64,000 bases of DNA from positions 46,553 through 110,552 of the forward strand of contig JADHYX010000021.1 of NCBI GenBank assembly GCA_027604685.1, read 5' to 3'. Below the pieces are notes generated by a model. It had not been told where the DNA came from, did not search any database, and saw nothing but the letters and a program-made list of their open reading frames with translations. This document shows, one piece after another, positions 1 to 11,773 of this stretch. Both the position numbers and the translations under genes were made by a program. The first letter of the stretch is position 1, and every line of letters starts with the position of its first letter. The DNA is from Lobulomyces angularis. Lineage: Eukaryota; Chytridiomycota; Chytridiomycetes; Lobulomycetales; Lobulomycetaceae.

Positions 1-32
1 CTTATTTTAAATTTATTAAATTATAATTATAG

Positions 33-525
33 AATGTAAACTCTGACAAATCTAAATTTGAAACTACTGTTGGATCAATTTCCATTAAGGACTCCAGTTT
101 TAAAAATCTGGATACAATCACTGATGTTGGTAGTATCTACGGATCAAATTTGAAATTGAAGTCAAATCTCTTTAGCAGAGGAAGAGTTGGTAGTACAGAA
201 TTTAAAAGTTTGGATTTGACAAATAATTATGATGGAAAACTGGATTTACACAGTGAAGTCGGTTCCGTAAACCTTGATGTTGTAAGTTATTGACTTTTTA
301 CATACAATTCGTTAACTGTTTTTTTTTTAGATAAATTTTAAAGGCGAATTTCAGCTTGACACCAAATTAGCTTCCATATCTGTAACTGGAGATAATATAA
401 CCTTTGATAAGAAAGAAGGTTGGTTGGACCGCCACTGGAAAGGCCACGTAAATGCTAAAAAACCGTCAGAGTCTGATATAATTATTAGTACTAACGTTGG
501 TGGTGTAAAACTTTCCTTAAATTAA
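33..525 (+). CDS. DUF4097-like adhesin/beta-solenoid protein, 3' end only
   Basis: This is the last part of a gene whose start lies before the window. The window opens inside an intron ending in AG at 31-32. One more intron, 282-330, separates two exons, and the frame closes at TAA 523-525. About 145 residues are visible. They repeat a short beta-strand motif about every 20-40 residues: TTVGSIS, TDVGSIY, GRVGSTE, SEVGSVN and TNVGGVK. Regularly spaced V-G-S turns of this kind are typical of the DUF4097 'putative adhesin' family, which folds as a right-handed beta structure. The biochemical role of these proteins in fungi is not known. No transmembrane segment or catalytic motif is visible in this fragment. 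The family call rests on the repeat pattern only. Confidence 0.6.
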
Positions 526-843
526 TTTTCAGTTCTTATTCTTTATTTGAAATAATATTCGTTGCATATTGTGAAGTAAAAAAAAATAGTAAACTACATT
601 TATACCAAATATCATTAAGAATAAAAAAATGTTTTATTTTGTGCACCAAATCCTTCTGTAACTTAACACTTTCAATTCTCCAAAAAAAAAAAAATATGTA
701 TAGAATACTTTTACTTTCAAATTAAGGAATTTTTTTTATTTTTTTGAAATAAACTAAAAGATAAAAGGTTTTTGAATCAGATATTTTTTTTATTTTATTT
801 TAATTTTTTTATAGTAGAATCAATTTGAAAATACAATTTTTTT
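526..843. other. Convergent intergenic spacer
   Basis: Spacer between two convergent 3' ends. It is extremely AT-rich with long A and T runs and AATAAA-like words (for example near 621 and 749) that could serve polyadenylation on either strand. I see no gene in it. Confidence 0.6.
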
Positions 844-3678
844 TTAATATTTTTTTCTTTCTAAAAATTTTTTTAATTTATCAACCAAAAAACCCAATTC
901 AACCTCATTGGCAACATCCCAAATGAGGTTTAATTTAGAAAAAAAATCCTCAAACTCACCAAAAGTGATGGAGGTGTTATTTTTTTTTGCTTTGTTGTAT
1001 AAAATTGAAAAATTTAATAAAGTCTTTGAGTGATTGAAGTTTCTAAAACAGGTTAAGTCTTCATTTACAAAACTAAATAATTTGGTAAGAGTTTCCGGGT
1101 TGTTAAGATCTAACTGCAAGAAAAATTCATTCGGAAATTTTTTTTTTAAGGTATAAAATATAATTTTTTGTGTTATATACACAGCAAAGTGGTAGTCTTC
1201 GATATCTAATCAGTTTTTTTTTTTATTTTTTTTAATTATTTTTTTTTCTTACTTTCCAAGGTTCTGGTATTTAAAAAATTTATTTCATCGGTAGTTAAAG
1301 CTTGGTTAATATCAGAAATATTTACATTGTTATCATTGAGTTCCAACAGTTTTCTAAACAAAAGATAAAAAAAGAAATTAAAAATAAATAACTTTATTAT
1401 TTAAAAGCAAACCTCTTTGTAAAATTATTTTGTGTAATGCAGTTGGAAAGCCATATGCATACTTGCCCTGAAAAAAATAAATTTAATATATTGAAAACCA
1501 AAGGAAATAACAAGAGTTATTACCTTTATTTTTTAAGTGGTCTAGTAAATCCAAAAAAGGCTCTAATTAATAATTGTAATTTAAAAAGATTATATAAAAT
1601 AGTTTAAGCTGCTTAATTTCATTTTTTTTTTTTTTTTTTTTGTTACCAAGCATGCATAAAAACTCACTAAATTCAGCTGAACCTTCAAAAAAAGTTTCGT
1701 CATTAAAAAAATAGTCGCTATTTAAAATTAAATAATCCAAATTCAAATTTCTAGATTCTAGCGGGAATTTAAAAATTTTAAAGTTAATCTTCAAAAGTTT
1801 AAATATATCACTATTTTTTAGTTCATTAGGTTTTACATTATTTTTCTGGTTGTTTTTGTTTAGTTTAAAATTTAAAATGAAATGCAATTCGGCAATTAAG
1901 TTTTGTATAATAATTTTATTTTGCTTAAATTTTTTGTTGTGAGTTGTTGAATTAACATATGTATTGCTCTCTTCCATTTCCATTAAATCATTTTCCGATT
2001 CCATGTTTAAGTTTAACTGAAACATTTTTTTTACTGGAAATTTCTCTGCTTCAATACTTTTTTTGAAATTGTAACTGCTGTACTTAAAATTGTCTTTAAT
2101 ATCAGGTGAAATAGTAGCATTATTAGACGACACAAAATTTAAAAGAAACTGCTTTCCAGTTGATAAATTGCTAAATATTCCATCAACCACATCCTGCCTA
2201 AAAAAATCTCTAAATAGCCATAAATAATCAATCAAACTTAATAGCTCATCTTTATTTAGGGTTTCTAATCTTACGACTAGTTCATATATAATGGGTATCT
2301 TCACCTCCAATGTTGGAAATAGTTCATTTACCAAAAAATTCTTCAAGTGATTTCCATACAACATTATTAATTTCATTATCTTATACAAAAAAAAACTTTC
2401 AAATAAATAAATTTTAATTTTTTGTTAATTTACATAGCTAGGAACCCACGGTCGTGGTTCATGAGAATATTCCCATCCCGAACCAAAAATTCTTGGAAGT
2501 ATTGATAATAAACAAAAGGAAATTCCATATTCTTCATTTAAAATTACGTCAGAAATACCTTAGATTTAAAAAATAAGATTAAAAAGAGAGAAAAAAAAAA
2601 ATATTTACCAAGTCTAATAGAGAAAAATGGATCCGAATGATATTGCCCATCAGAACACCTTGATAAATTTATTCCATCTTTTTCTTTCGTAATATTCAAT
2701 TTTTCATTTGAATTACTTCTACTTCTTAAATTTGATTTTTCAGATATATTATTTCTAATTCTCATATTTAATTTTTCATTAAAATTATTACTATTGTTCA
2801 AATTTAATTGTGAACCAGATGAATTTCCGTTAAACGATGAAGTTGGTTCATCTCCAAACAGCTGAAGAATGATTGACATTAGTGTTGAAATTCTTGAATC
2901 ATCTTGTGAATTTTTTAAATCAATACCACAAAGTTCTCTTTCGCTGTCAAAATTGTAAAAGTTTACTTGATTAGACTTTACTTTTACACATAAATTTTTA
3001 TCCTTTGAAAAAAGAATTACATTTTTCTTTAACTTTTTTTGATATAATATGCAATCGAGAATTAAATCATCTGGTTCCATCCATTCCTTTAAGAAATTTA
3101 TGTTTGGAAAGTTAAAAAAAAAGAAAAAATTTTAGAGTTAAAACCTTTTTTTCATTAAATGCTTCATGCTCCATTTGAAAAATAATCCCAGTGCCTTCTT
3201 TCTGAATGGATTCAAAGAAATAATCATTGACCTTTTTTGAAAGTAATCCAACACTGTTCAAGTTTTTCTAAAAAAAAAAAACATGCTTAAAAACCCAGAA
3301 AGAATAATTCATACCTTAATTCCGTCAATTTCTCGAACAACCTTAAGATCAAAAAAAAAAAAAAAAAGTTCTTTATGTAAAAATCAGTTTTGAAAAAAAT
3401 AAATAGCTGAAAACAAAAAACAAAAAACTTTAACATACCATTTTTGGAACCAAAATAAAAATGTTATTCAACACTAAAGTATTTATCAATTTCTTTAGCG
3501 TTTCCAAATAAGTAATCCAGACGTTGGTGTCAACAACTATCATTAATCGGTTGTCGAAACTTTCAATGGTGTTAAGATCATTAAAATTATCATTTTTTAA
3601 ATCCTTTGGGGAAGTCTTATCAGCCAATCTAAATTGAGATATTTCTCTTTCAACTTCATCTAGATCCATTAAGTCCAT
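844..3678 (-). CDS. SWT1: SWT1-like nuclear PIN-domain RNA endonuclease
   Basis: About ten exons on the minus strand, with ATG at 3678-3676 and stop at 844. Recognised early exons are 3678-3439, 3341-3315 (27 nt), 3267-3145, 3086-2609 and 2558-2434. After a short acidic N-terminus comes a PIN domain. It opens with MIVVDTNVWITYL (first catalytic Asp near residue 50), continues through VREIDGIK, and closes with EPDDLILDCILYQ and VILFSKDKNLCVKV, which supply the later acidic residues of the PIN metal site. This order and the VDTN...DGIK...DD.IL...L.S.D.N pattern match the SWT1 family, nuclear endonucleases linked to mRNP surveillance at the nuclear pore. The long C-terminal part (exons below about 2380) is hydrophobic and charged and resembles the poorly conserved SWT1 tail. 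Another PIN protein such as SMG6 is less likely because the PIN domain lies near the N-terminus. The joins of the last four small exons are the least certain. Confidence 0.72.
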
Positions 3679-4095
3679 TTTCCAAATAAAATTTGAGCAA
3701 AGTAGGAAGTTTTTTATTTGGATTCACTTTTTTTTTAAAATTATCAAGACTAATAGTTTTAAGGTTAAACTCAACCTTTTACTACAACTTTTTATTAAAA
3801 CCCATAAAAATATTTTTACCTTAAAAAAATTTTTTTTTTTGTCAAAAAAAATAAAATATAAAATTGTTGAATTGGAAAATAAAAATAAAATATATGATAT
3901 TATTAAAAAAACATCTAAAAAAACTAGGATTACGAAGGAAGTTTTCGGTAATTAATTAAAAAAAAAAAAAAAAAAAAATTAATAGTTTTTAAAATGTAAT
4001 TTTTATTAGTTTATACGAAGAAATGTTATTGTATATTGTAAAACATGAGAGAAAAAAAAATTTTGTAAATTGAATTAAAAAGAAAAAAAAAATTT
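3679..4095. other. Intergenic spacer upstream of SWT1, downstream of VPS45
   Basis: Promoter side of the SWT1-like gene and 3' flank of VPS45. It holds homopolymer A/T runs, including an A run near 3959-3978. No ORF or RNA gene is recognisable. Confidence 0.55.
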
Positions 4096-6370
4096 TTAAA
4101 AGTTTTCAAGTTTATTTGATCTTACAGGTCTATTATTATCCCTCTGCAATTTACTATTAAATTCATTATTATTATTGTTTTCTTCCTTTGGTGCGCTCCA
4201 TTTGTTTACTGCGTCATGTACTTCAGATAAGAAACTAAACGCAATATTTCTTAAATGTATAGTTATGTTTTCTACGTACCTTTTTGAGTTGTGAATAAAA
4301 GTACCACCAAGTACAACTCTAACACCCTGATACATTCTATTAAACTTTTCAACTTCTCTAGCTTCTGCATATGTTGCACCGCCAATCATAAACACAATTA
4401 CATCTTGTGGCCTAATAATATTGATAAAATTGTGAGAATGAATGTCTTTTTTACCTATCCTTTGAGTTACCTTCAACAAACGGATATGTTGAATCTTTTA
4501 ATTTACCTTTAACCAACGATTCTAAAATTTTTATTAATTGTGGGACGTGCTGTGTGTAAACATTTTCAACACCCTAAAAAAAAAAATTAATAAATTTTTA
4601 AAATTCATGAATGCATACCTTTAACCCTTTAAAAACATTTTTAGTTCTTGATAAAACGTCTTCGTTAGCAAATAAATCTTCCTGCCTATTTTCTGAATTT
4701 GCATACTTTAATATTTCATTTATCATCTAGTTAAATATTTTTTAATCAATATATATAATTTAAATAAAACATTTACTAAAATTTTATTCGGGTCTACCCT
4801 ATTTCTCGCCAATAAGTCAACTAGACCATTTGTAAAGTTATTGGTGGATTTTTCATAATGCAAAGCGTAAAGCAATGTTAATCTAATTTTATGATCATCG
4901 CTCAAACTACTTCTTTCTATTAAATTTTTTAAAGTTTTTAAATCCTGAGTGTGACTTTCGGAACAGGCTAAACTTTGCTCCAACTCACTAACTTCTAAAA
5001 GCATTTCTTTTTCTATTATTCTACTCAACTCTCCTACTAACGCGACATGTTTTGTAACATTTCCAGAAAGCTTTCTAAATTCCGGATAGTCTTCCATAAA
5101 TTTTTTCATGTCGTCTATGGACTCAATATTCATCGAGGATTTATGCTTCAATTGATATTCATCCAGGTATTCTTTGATATTTGAACCTAATTCTCCAAAG
5201 TTTAAAAACATATTTTTTTTGTAAAATTGATCATGATCAATAGAGAGAACAACCTCCTACATATCAGTTAATATCTATTTTACAAAAAAATTAAAATTTA
5301 TTTAGAAACCTTCATTTCTGGTCTGATTCCAGGTACATTGCTTAAATCGACTCTAGAGTTATTGATACCAAGCAGCTCATGAACCATAGCCTGGTAAGTC
5401 CACTGATTTAATAACGGAGTAACTGGGTCGTTTCTTCTATCTAGAATCAATAAAATTGGTGGTGTATCCATTTTTCTAAACTCAAATAACGGAAGTTCTT
5501 GTTGGATCTGATAATTGACCTCGGTAGCCAATTTCCTGCCTAAAATATTTTTTTTTATGAGACATTTATTAAAGTTTTCTTTTCTTATAATTATTTAAGA
5601 GAAAAAAAATAAGCTGAAACTTTATGGGGATTTAAACGTTGTAAAAAAAATAAATCTTGTAGAAGTAATCCAAAAAAAAAAAAAGTACCTATAATCGAAT
5701 TTCTCTCATATCTAATTAATGGTTTTCTCTTTAAAGCTAACAAAATTGCTATTATTCCTTCACTACATCTGTCGTAAGATTTGTTATCCCAAGTTGAGCT
5801 GTTTTCTATAAAAATAGAATTTTTAGAAGAGTTTAAATTCAAACTAAACAGTTCTGGATTAATCGCCAAAAAGTCAGAAAAGTATTCTTGCACTTCTCTA
5901 ACACATTCGAATTCATCAACTTCAGCTAATCTTTCTATTTGCGATTTTTTTAATGTGTTTGAAAAATCTTCAAAACGTATAATTTATGAGCATTAGTCAT
6001 TTTTTTTAAAATAAAAAAAAAAATGAAATTGATTCATACATAAGTAGTACTCCCCATAATTAGGTTGCCTTAGCTCCTCCACTATAGCTTGTATTGATTC
6101 AGGAGTAGGTCTACAAAAACAAATGCATTTTAAGTGCTTCATCTTGTCCCTGCTTCTATTATCAATTCTATCAATAAGGTAAACCTCCTTCGCTAATAAG
6201 GTTGTTTGGGTTACAGCAACTGATATAATTGGTGTCTAATAATTTTTTAAGAGTTAGGATTAATTCTCATGATTTTTCACCGTGTCCTGATCCAGCAACA
6301 AAACTTTCATCCCATTTACTTCAGATACCATTTTCGATAAGTAGTTTTGCACACTTTTTAAACAATCCAT
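4096..6370 (-). CDS. VPS45: VPS45, Sec1/Munc18-family vesicle fusion regulator
   Basis: Multi-exon gene with ATG at 6370-6368 and stop at 4096. SM proteins of this class bind the endosomal/TGN syntaxin (Tlg2/STX16) and help SNAREs assemble during traffic to endosomes and the vacuole. Family blocks are readable in order: VLLLDQDT near residue 25, [82 protein letters not shown], a [15 protein letters not shown] block, [20 protein letters not shown], and near the C-terminus [20 protein letters not shown] and [13 protein letters not shown]. All correspond block by block to yeast Vps45, and the deduced length (close to 600 residues) is normal. The first exon is short and ends with a donor right after the LLLDQDT block, so ATG 6370 is well placed. 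A short Asn-rich tail follows the conserved end. Confidence 0.95.
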
Positions 6371-7007
6371 GTTTTTATTATTACTGTAAAAATATTTGGT
6401 TAAAAAGTATCACAAAGCGGAGTCAAAAAGATTTTATTTTTATGTAAAAAAGTTTAAATTAAGATATTTTCATTTTTCAATATTTTCTTTAAATCAAAAG
6501 TATTCTTAACAGTTTAAATTTGTGTTCGCTATTGAAGGTGTGCATATGAGAAAATTGTTGAGTTTTGTAACTGCAAAACGTTGTTTGTTTAAATAATTAT
6601 TGACCAGTGATGTGATAAAAATTCACCAAAAAAAGTCTGTAGTTAGCTGTAATTAGTGACATTACTGAAAATGAACCTTGAATTTACCAATTTCTAGTTC
6701 ACAAACTGAATTAAATGCTGCTCAGTTTGTGCTGACAGTAGCTCAACAATTTATTATAACTAAATAGATAGCTTATCCTGTTCTGCTTTTAATTCAATTC
6801 TCTGTGAAAATGGTAACTTAACATTTAGGAATGTTTAGTTAACCTTCTAATCGTAAAAGCCACCATAGACCTAATAAATTTTTTTTTCAAAATTTTTTTC
6901 ATTGTACATAAACTTAGATAAATATTGCATATAAATAATATAAATTGCAATTGAAGACTTAGTAAACTTTATCATTAAGAGTAACCTTTTATAATATACG
7001 TTATAAA
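6371..7007. other. Divergent promoter region VPS45 / STIMATE-like gene
   Basis: About 640 bp between two divergent start codons, less extreme in base composition than other spacers here. It must hold both promoters, but no motif stands out. The only ORFs are tiny (a 16-codon ORF at about 6547) and lack support. Confidence 0.5.
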
Positions 7008-8376
7008 ATGTCAAAAATAACTCAACCAACACCAATTTCGCAAATTCTAACTTCTGAAACCCCATCGGCACCTAATACACCTGAAGTCCTAACATGTCAG
7101 CTGATGGATTCTTTTGCTGTTATCGTACAAGTTTTTATGGCTAGCATAGCATTATCTTCGTTAATTTGTATTGATTTTTTTTTAAAAAAGTTCATGAAAA
7201 TTATTAATCGTCATGTAGTTAAGAGGCAAAGGGAGATACCAAAAAGACCATTACTGATATGGACCTTAGATACCAGCAAACAAGCACTTGCTGCTTGCAT
7301 GATACACTTTGCAAACATTGCAATTAGTAGCATTAGCAGTTATATATCTGGTGAAGAGCTTGACGGTGAAGGCAAAGGAGTCGCTAATCCTTGTGTCTGG
7401 TATTTCTTAAATGTAATGATTTTTTATTGTTACACTTTTTAATTTGATCTATAATTTTTAGATATTGCTGGATACAACAAGTAATAGATTTAAAAAAACA
7501 ATTTAATGTTTATAAAATATTTAATTTTTTTTTCAATTACTTGCGTAATACAGTTGGTGTTGGAATTCTTTATTTTTTTCTAAAAATGTTTCATGCAATT
7601 GCAGAATATTACAATGTACAAGATATTAAATCAGGAGTTTATGGGAATCCACCACGGTTTTAATATTATAAAATTGTTGTTAACAAACTAAACTTTTCTT
7701 TCTTTTTAGAATTAAAGCTTGGTTAAAGCAACTTGGCTTGTTTCTATTAAGCTGGTTTTGTGTTAAAGTTGTTGTGGTGATTAGCTTGAATGTGTTTCCA
7801 TTTTTATCTAAAATAGCAGAACTATTGTTATCTCCCTTGACCCAAAGTGGAAATACCAAGTTGCAGGTGTTATTTGTTATGCTCATATTTCCGTTAATAA
7901 TGAATATAATTCAAGCATGGTTAATAGGTAAAGTTTTTGAATTAGAATGGAAAATGATTTTTTTATGTTGACTTATTTTTTTTTTTTTTGCACTAGATAT
8001 GGTCATTAAAGGTAAACTTTTTAAAGAAGCAGAAGAAGAAGATTTATTACAGTTTGAAGATGATGAATATGAATATGAAAATGTTTTGAATTTTCAAGAG
8101 AGTACCCATAGCCGTAACATTACGCAAAATAGCGATGATGTGGAAAATGGAGTTTTATTGGCAAAAAAAAAACGAAGCAATAAAAAAATTAGATCAATGA
8201 AAAACAGTAACGAAATTCACAAAAATAACAGTAACAGTGATAGTGATTTAGAAGAAAGTTCTAATTTCATTGATGACGAATTATGTGGTACAGATAACTT
8301 AAATCTGCTAAGTGATGCTCATAAGAGAGTAATAAGTAATACCAATGATAATGGAAAAGGCAGCAGAAAGAAATAG
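7008..8376 (+). CDS. STIMATE/TMEM110-family multipass membrane protein
   Basis: Five exons: 7008-7412, 7462-7480 (only 19 nt), 7554-7656, 7710-7927 and 7997-8376. They give about 374 residues. The family signature is clear: LMDSFAVIVQVFMASIALSS (TM1 after QLMDSF), IWTLDTSKQALAACMIHFANI (TM2, the W.LDTSKQ hallmark), NILLDTTIGVGILYFF, SGVYGNPPRIKAW, and the KLQVLFVMLIFPLIMNIIQAW block. These match vertebrate STIMATE, an ER membrane protein that promotes STIM1 activation at ER-plasma membrane junctions, and the fungal vacuolar membrane homologue YPL162C. The last 125 codons form an acidic, Ser/Asn-rich cytosolic tail that the vertebrate protein lacks. The role here is probably organelle calcium or contact-site biology, but that is inference. 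The 19-nt exon encodes the conserved ILLDTT, which supports its reality. Confidence 0.85.
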
Positions 8377-8629
8377 TACATTTCCATAAATTTATATATT
8401 CAGACTTTTTCATTTCTGAGTGTGGTTTTTGATTGTATTTTAAATTTTTGAAAAACTTATATTAATTTTTCATCTTAAAGTTTGGATTAAAGTTGAAAAA
8501 AAAATAAAATTTTGGAAATATATTTAAAAGATAAAAAAAAGGTTAAAATTATAAACAAAAATTATATATTTTATTCAAAAAGTCTATCCAAAAAAAAAAT
8601 AAAATAAATTTAATAATCAGCACTGACTC
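8377..8629. other. Convergent spacer
   Basis: Short 3'-to-3' spacer with A-runs and AATAAA words near 8503 and 8602. Nothing else is visible. Confidence 0.5.
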
Positions 8630-9102
8630 TTAAAAACGTGGAATATCGTTAGAGTCAATCAATTTTCCACATTCATCACTGACATCACATCTAACTTCAG
8701 TGTCAATGGTAGAATATTCTATAAAAAATTTTAAAAAATTAAAAAAAAAATGTTCATTTTTTATTTTCTTACCATCACTAATTTGACAGGTTTTTTTGGA
8801 ATTAGAAGAATCAGTGCAACTAAAACAGTTTTCAAAACTGATGCAAAATCGGTATGGCGAAGCGATTGGTTTTACATTACTGTTCTATAAAAATAAAATT
8901 AAAAAAATAGCCAATTAAATATACTAATTGTAAACTTACAGCTTTAAAACAATATCCGTTGTGACAGCCGTAAAAGCTTTTACCTACAGAAAGATTAAAT
9001 TTGGACTAAACTAAAATAAATACCATTATGATCCAGCTTGAGGACTTGATTGGATGAGGCAAAAGCTATTGTTGAAAAGAACAAAAGTAAGCTGTACTTC
9101 AT
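8630..9102 (-). CDS. Small secreted cysteine-rich protein
   Basis: Found by splicing by eye; each exon is too short to stand out as an open frame. ATG is at 9102-9100 and TAA at 8632-8630, with three introns (phase 1, phase 0, phase 1). The mature mRNA encodes about 107 residues. It starts with a textbook signal peptide (MKYSLLLFFSTIAFASS, cleavage likely after the Ala/Ser cluster near 15-17). The rest holds eight cysteines in the order GCHNGYC, FCISFENCFSC, KTCQ, RCDVSDEC, an even number consistent with four disulfides. There is no transmembrane helix after the signal. I recognise no family; size and cysteine content resemble secreted effector-like or structural proteins of fungi. All splice sites are canonical and the frame stays open through four exons, which is the main argument that the gene is real. 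Confidence 0.62.
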
Positions 9103-9516
9103 ACTTAATGCAAAAAACTACTTTTTTTAATTTTATCAGGGGAGGCTTTTTTTGCTTTAAATAAAAAAAATAACCGAAGCTGTTCCAATTTATTCCAAAA
9201 AATTAATAGCAAAATTAATATAATAGTAAGCTCATTCTGTTTAAAAATCTTTGAGAATGTATAATGCTTAATTTTTTTACTAAACTACTTTTTTTATTGT
9301 TGATGACTGCATTTTAAATTTCTTAGTTTCCATATTCCCTTTAACAATTTAATTATTAAAATATATCCTTGTTAATATATTCCATAAATTTTTTATTTTT
9401 TTCATTGGCATGGCAGCAATTCTGATATATAATATTTTTAGGAAATATTATTTTTTTTCCTTTTTTTTTTTTTTAATTTTTTTTTAATTTTTGTTTTACA
9501 TTATTCCAACACAAAT
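9103..9516. other. Divergent spacer, secreted protein / TSR3
   Basis: Holds both divergent promoters. A T-rich tract at 9448-9494 precedes the TSR3 start. No further gene is visible. Confidence 0.5.
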
Positions 9517-10547
9517 ATGGTAATTAACTGTCCTATTGCAATGTACGTAAGTGGAACTTATAAACAATGAATTCTAATCATAGATTTTTGTAGGATTTTG
9601 GTCATTGTGATCCTAAGAGATGTTCAGGAAAGAAGCTGGAAAGGAAAAACTTTATTAAATCGTTAAAAATTGGTTCTTACAAATTTAAAGGCATTGTTTT
9701 AAGGTGGATTTAAAATTTTTTATTTAAAATTGAGATTTTCAAAATTTTTTAATTCGAAAAACCTTTTCAATTTTCAATTTAGTCCAAAGGGTAGGAAGAG
9801 TGTCTCTCCAGCTGACAAGGCTATTATTTCATCATCCGGTCTATGCGTTGTTGAATGCAGTTGGGCAAAAATAAATGAGGTTCCATTTCATAAAATAAGA
9901 TGTAAGGAGGAAAGGTTGTTACCATATTTAATTGCCGCAAATCCAGTAAATTATGGTAAACCAATGAAGTTAAACTGTGTCGAAGCATTAGCAGCCGCTT
10001 TTTATATATGTGGTTTAGATGAATTTGGTGACGAGTTGCTGAGTATCTTTAGTTGGGGACACGCTTTTAAAGAGTTGAACGAGGAGCTCTTGCAGATATA
10101 TTCAAAATGTAAAGATTCTACGGAAGTAGTTGAAAAGCAGAATTTATATTTAAAACAATTTGATTTAGAGGTGGAAGGTATTTGAAGTTTCAGAATTTGT
10201 AAACGTCAATAAAATTTTTTTTTTCTTTAGAAAATAAAAAAAGAAAACTTCTGGAATCTGAGTATAATACTGAGGATGTTTTTAAAAATGGTTCAAAAAA
10301 CCGAGAAATTTTTACTGACTATGAGAGCTCTGACGATGATTCGTATTATGAGTTAGATAAGTTTGGAAATAGAATTAGAGATGAAGAAAATTCAAACAAT
10401 GAAAATAATGAAAGCTGTTTGGATAAAAATATTAATGTTATAGTTGACAAATTTGGCAACACAAAAGCACTAAGTGACAGCGATTATGAGGACATTTCTG
10501 AGGAAGCTGAATTTGATTCTTTGGGCAACACTATTGAAAAAAAATAA
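9517..10547 (+). CDS. TSR3: TSR3, 18S rRNA aminocarboxypropyltransferase
   Basis: Four exons (9517-9546, 9594-9703, 9783-10177, 10231-10547) give about 283 residues. TSR3 transfers the aminocarboxypropyl group from S-adenosylmethionine to the hypermodified pseudouridine of 18S rRNA late in 40S maturation. The conserved core is present: [21 protein letters not shown] at the N-terminus, SPKGRKSVSPADKAII, VVECSWAKINEVPF, and ERLLPYLIAANPVNYGKPMKLNCVEALAAAF with the substrate-site NPVNYG and catalytic-face residues. The core is followed by FSWGHAFKELNEELL. The C-terminal 100 residues are acidic and Ser/Asp-rich with three FGN/LGN motifs (DKFGNRI, DKFGNTK, DSLGNTI), like the acidic tails of other TSR3 proteins. 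The 30-nt first exon ends at the Tyr before DFGHCDP. The start has only ten residues ahead of the core, short but consistent with the family. Confidence 0.93.
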
Positions 10548-10971
10548 TCTTTTTAGGAGCTTTTTTTTATGGAGCAAGTAAATAAAAACAGTTAGATTCA
10601 TAAAAATACATAAGTTTCAATTAAAATGAGATAAAAATGTAATTTTCTTTGAGTAAAGCAAGATTTTTTATAATTTGAGCTAAAGAGAAAAGAACTGTAT
10701 TATTTAAAGAGTAATATTGCCCTTTTATACAACTGATACTACAAACCACACAAATTCCTGTTTTGGTCTGTGTCACAGTTGAAAAAAAAAAATTTAATAT
10801 TTTTAACTAAATAGGTAATATAAAAAATCTTCTCATTTTTCTTTTCAGTATTAAGTTTTTTTTAATTACATTTTTTGTTAAAATTTCAGTAACTTACTTC
10901 TATCATTTTTTTCAAATATAAAAAAGACAAGCAAACAAAAAAAAAAATTTTTTTTAGATTTTTTTAAAATC
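10548..10971. other. Intergenic spacer
   Basis: 3' flank of TSR3 and promoter of QCR9, 424 bp, AT-rich. No ORF, hairpin or RNA gene is apparent. Confidence 0.5.
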
Positions 10972-11239
10972 ATGAGTAAAGTAATTTATGACAAGTTTTT
11001 GAAAAGAAATTCAGTTTTTATTTTGGGGATTTTTTCGGCTGGGTTCGTTTTTGAAATTATATCTGACAGTATCACTGATACAATTTGGGATAGATTAAAT
11101 AAAGGAAGACAATGGAAGGTACTATTTTTATTTTTAATTTTATCTTTTAATAATTAATCTATGTTCTTCTTTTTTTTTTTTTTTTTTTTCTTTTTCACTA
11201 TTTTTTTAGGATATTAGACATAAATATGTAACTGAATAA
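10972..11239 (+). CDS. QCR9: Cytochrome bc1 complex subunit 9 (QCR9/UQCR10)
   Basis: Two exons, 10972-11118 and 11210-11239, separated by a 91-nt intron, encode 58 residues. The sequence reads MSKVIYDKFLKRNSVFILGI, then a single membrane helix (about residues 15-32, FILGIFSAGFVFEIISD), then a matrix or intermembrane tail with NKGRQWKDIRHKYV. The pattern FLKRNSVFI...FAGFVFE...NKGRQWKDI is the signature of the 7-8 kDa complex III subunit of the mitochondrial inner membrane (yeast Qcr9, animal UQCR10), and the length is typical. The second exon has only nine codons. Its presence shows the organism keeps a respiratory bc1 complex. Confidence 0.93.
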
Positions 11240-11773
11240 TAACTATTAAAAGTGCATTTTTTATATTCGGTTAATATAGTTTTCAAGCAAATAAAATTCA
11301 AGTAATTTAATTTAAACATCTACCCTTAAATGGTATTTTGGATATTTATAGTTATAACTAAAAAGTAAAAATTAAAATAGCTTTATTAAGCTCTTTAAAA
11401 GGTGATGTATTCTTTTAAAAGATTGCATCAAATTACAAAAAAAAGGCAAACTTTTATTGTGCGTATTGTGAACATTGAAACTAAAGCAATTGAAAATATT
11501 TGCATTTTAGACATATAAGGTATTTGTAATAACCGTAACATAGGAGGATATTTTATGCATTCAATTGTATATATTATTTTCGTAGTATCTATATTACGAA
11601 GGAGACACTTTTTTTGAAAGTTTTTTTTTATTAAACTAATGCTTGTCTTTACCATATAAAAAGTCTTGAAAAATATAAAAAAAATATAAACAAAAAATAA
11701 AAGAAGCTTCTGAACAAAAATATGCACTTCCCGTTCTCCAAAAATTAAGGCAAAAAAAAAAAAAAATAAATTA
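11240..11773. other. Convergent spacer QCR9 / cyclin B
   Basis: 534 bp between 3' ends. An antisense open frame at 11428-11805 overlaps the cyclin B stop region but is hydrophobic, biased and unsupported. No RNA gene is seen. Confidence 0.5.
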
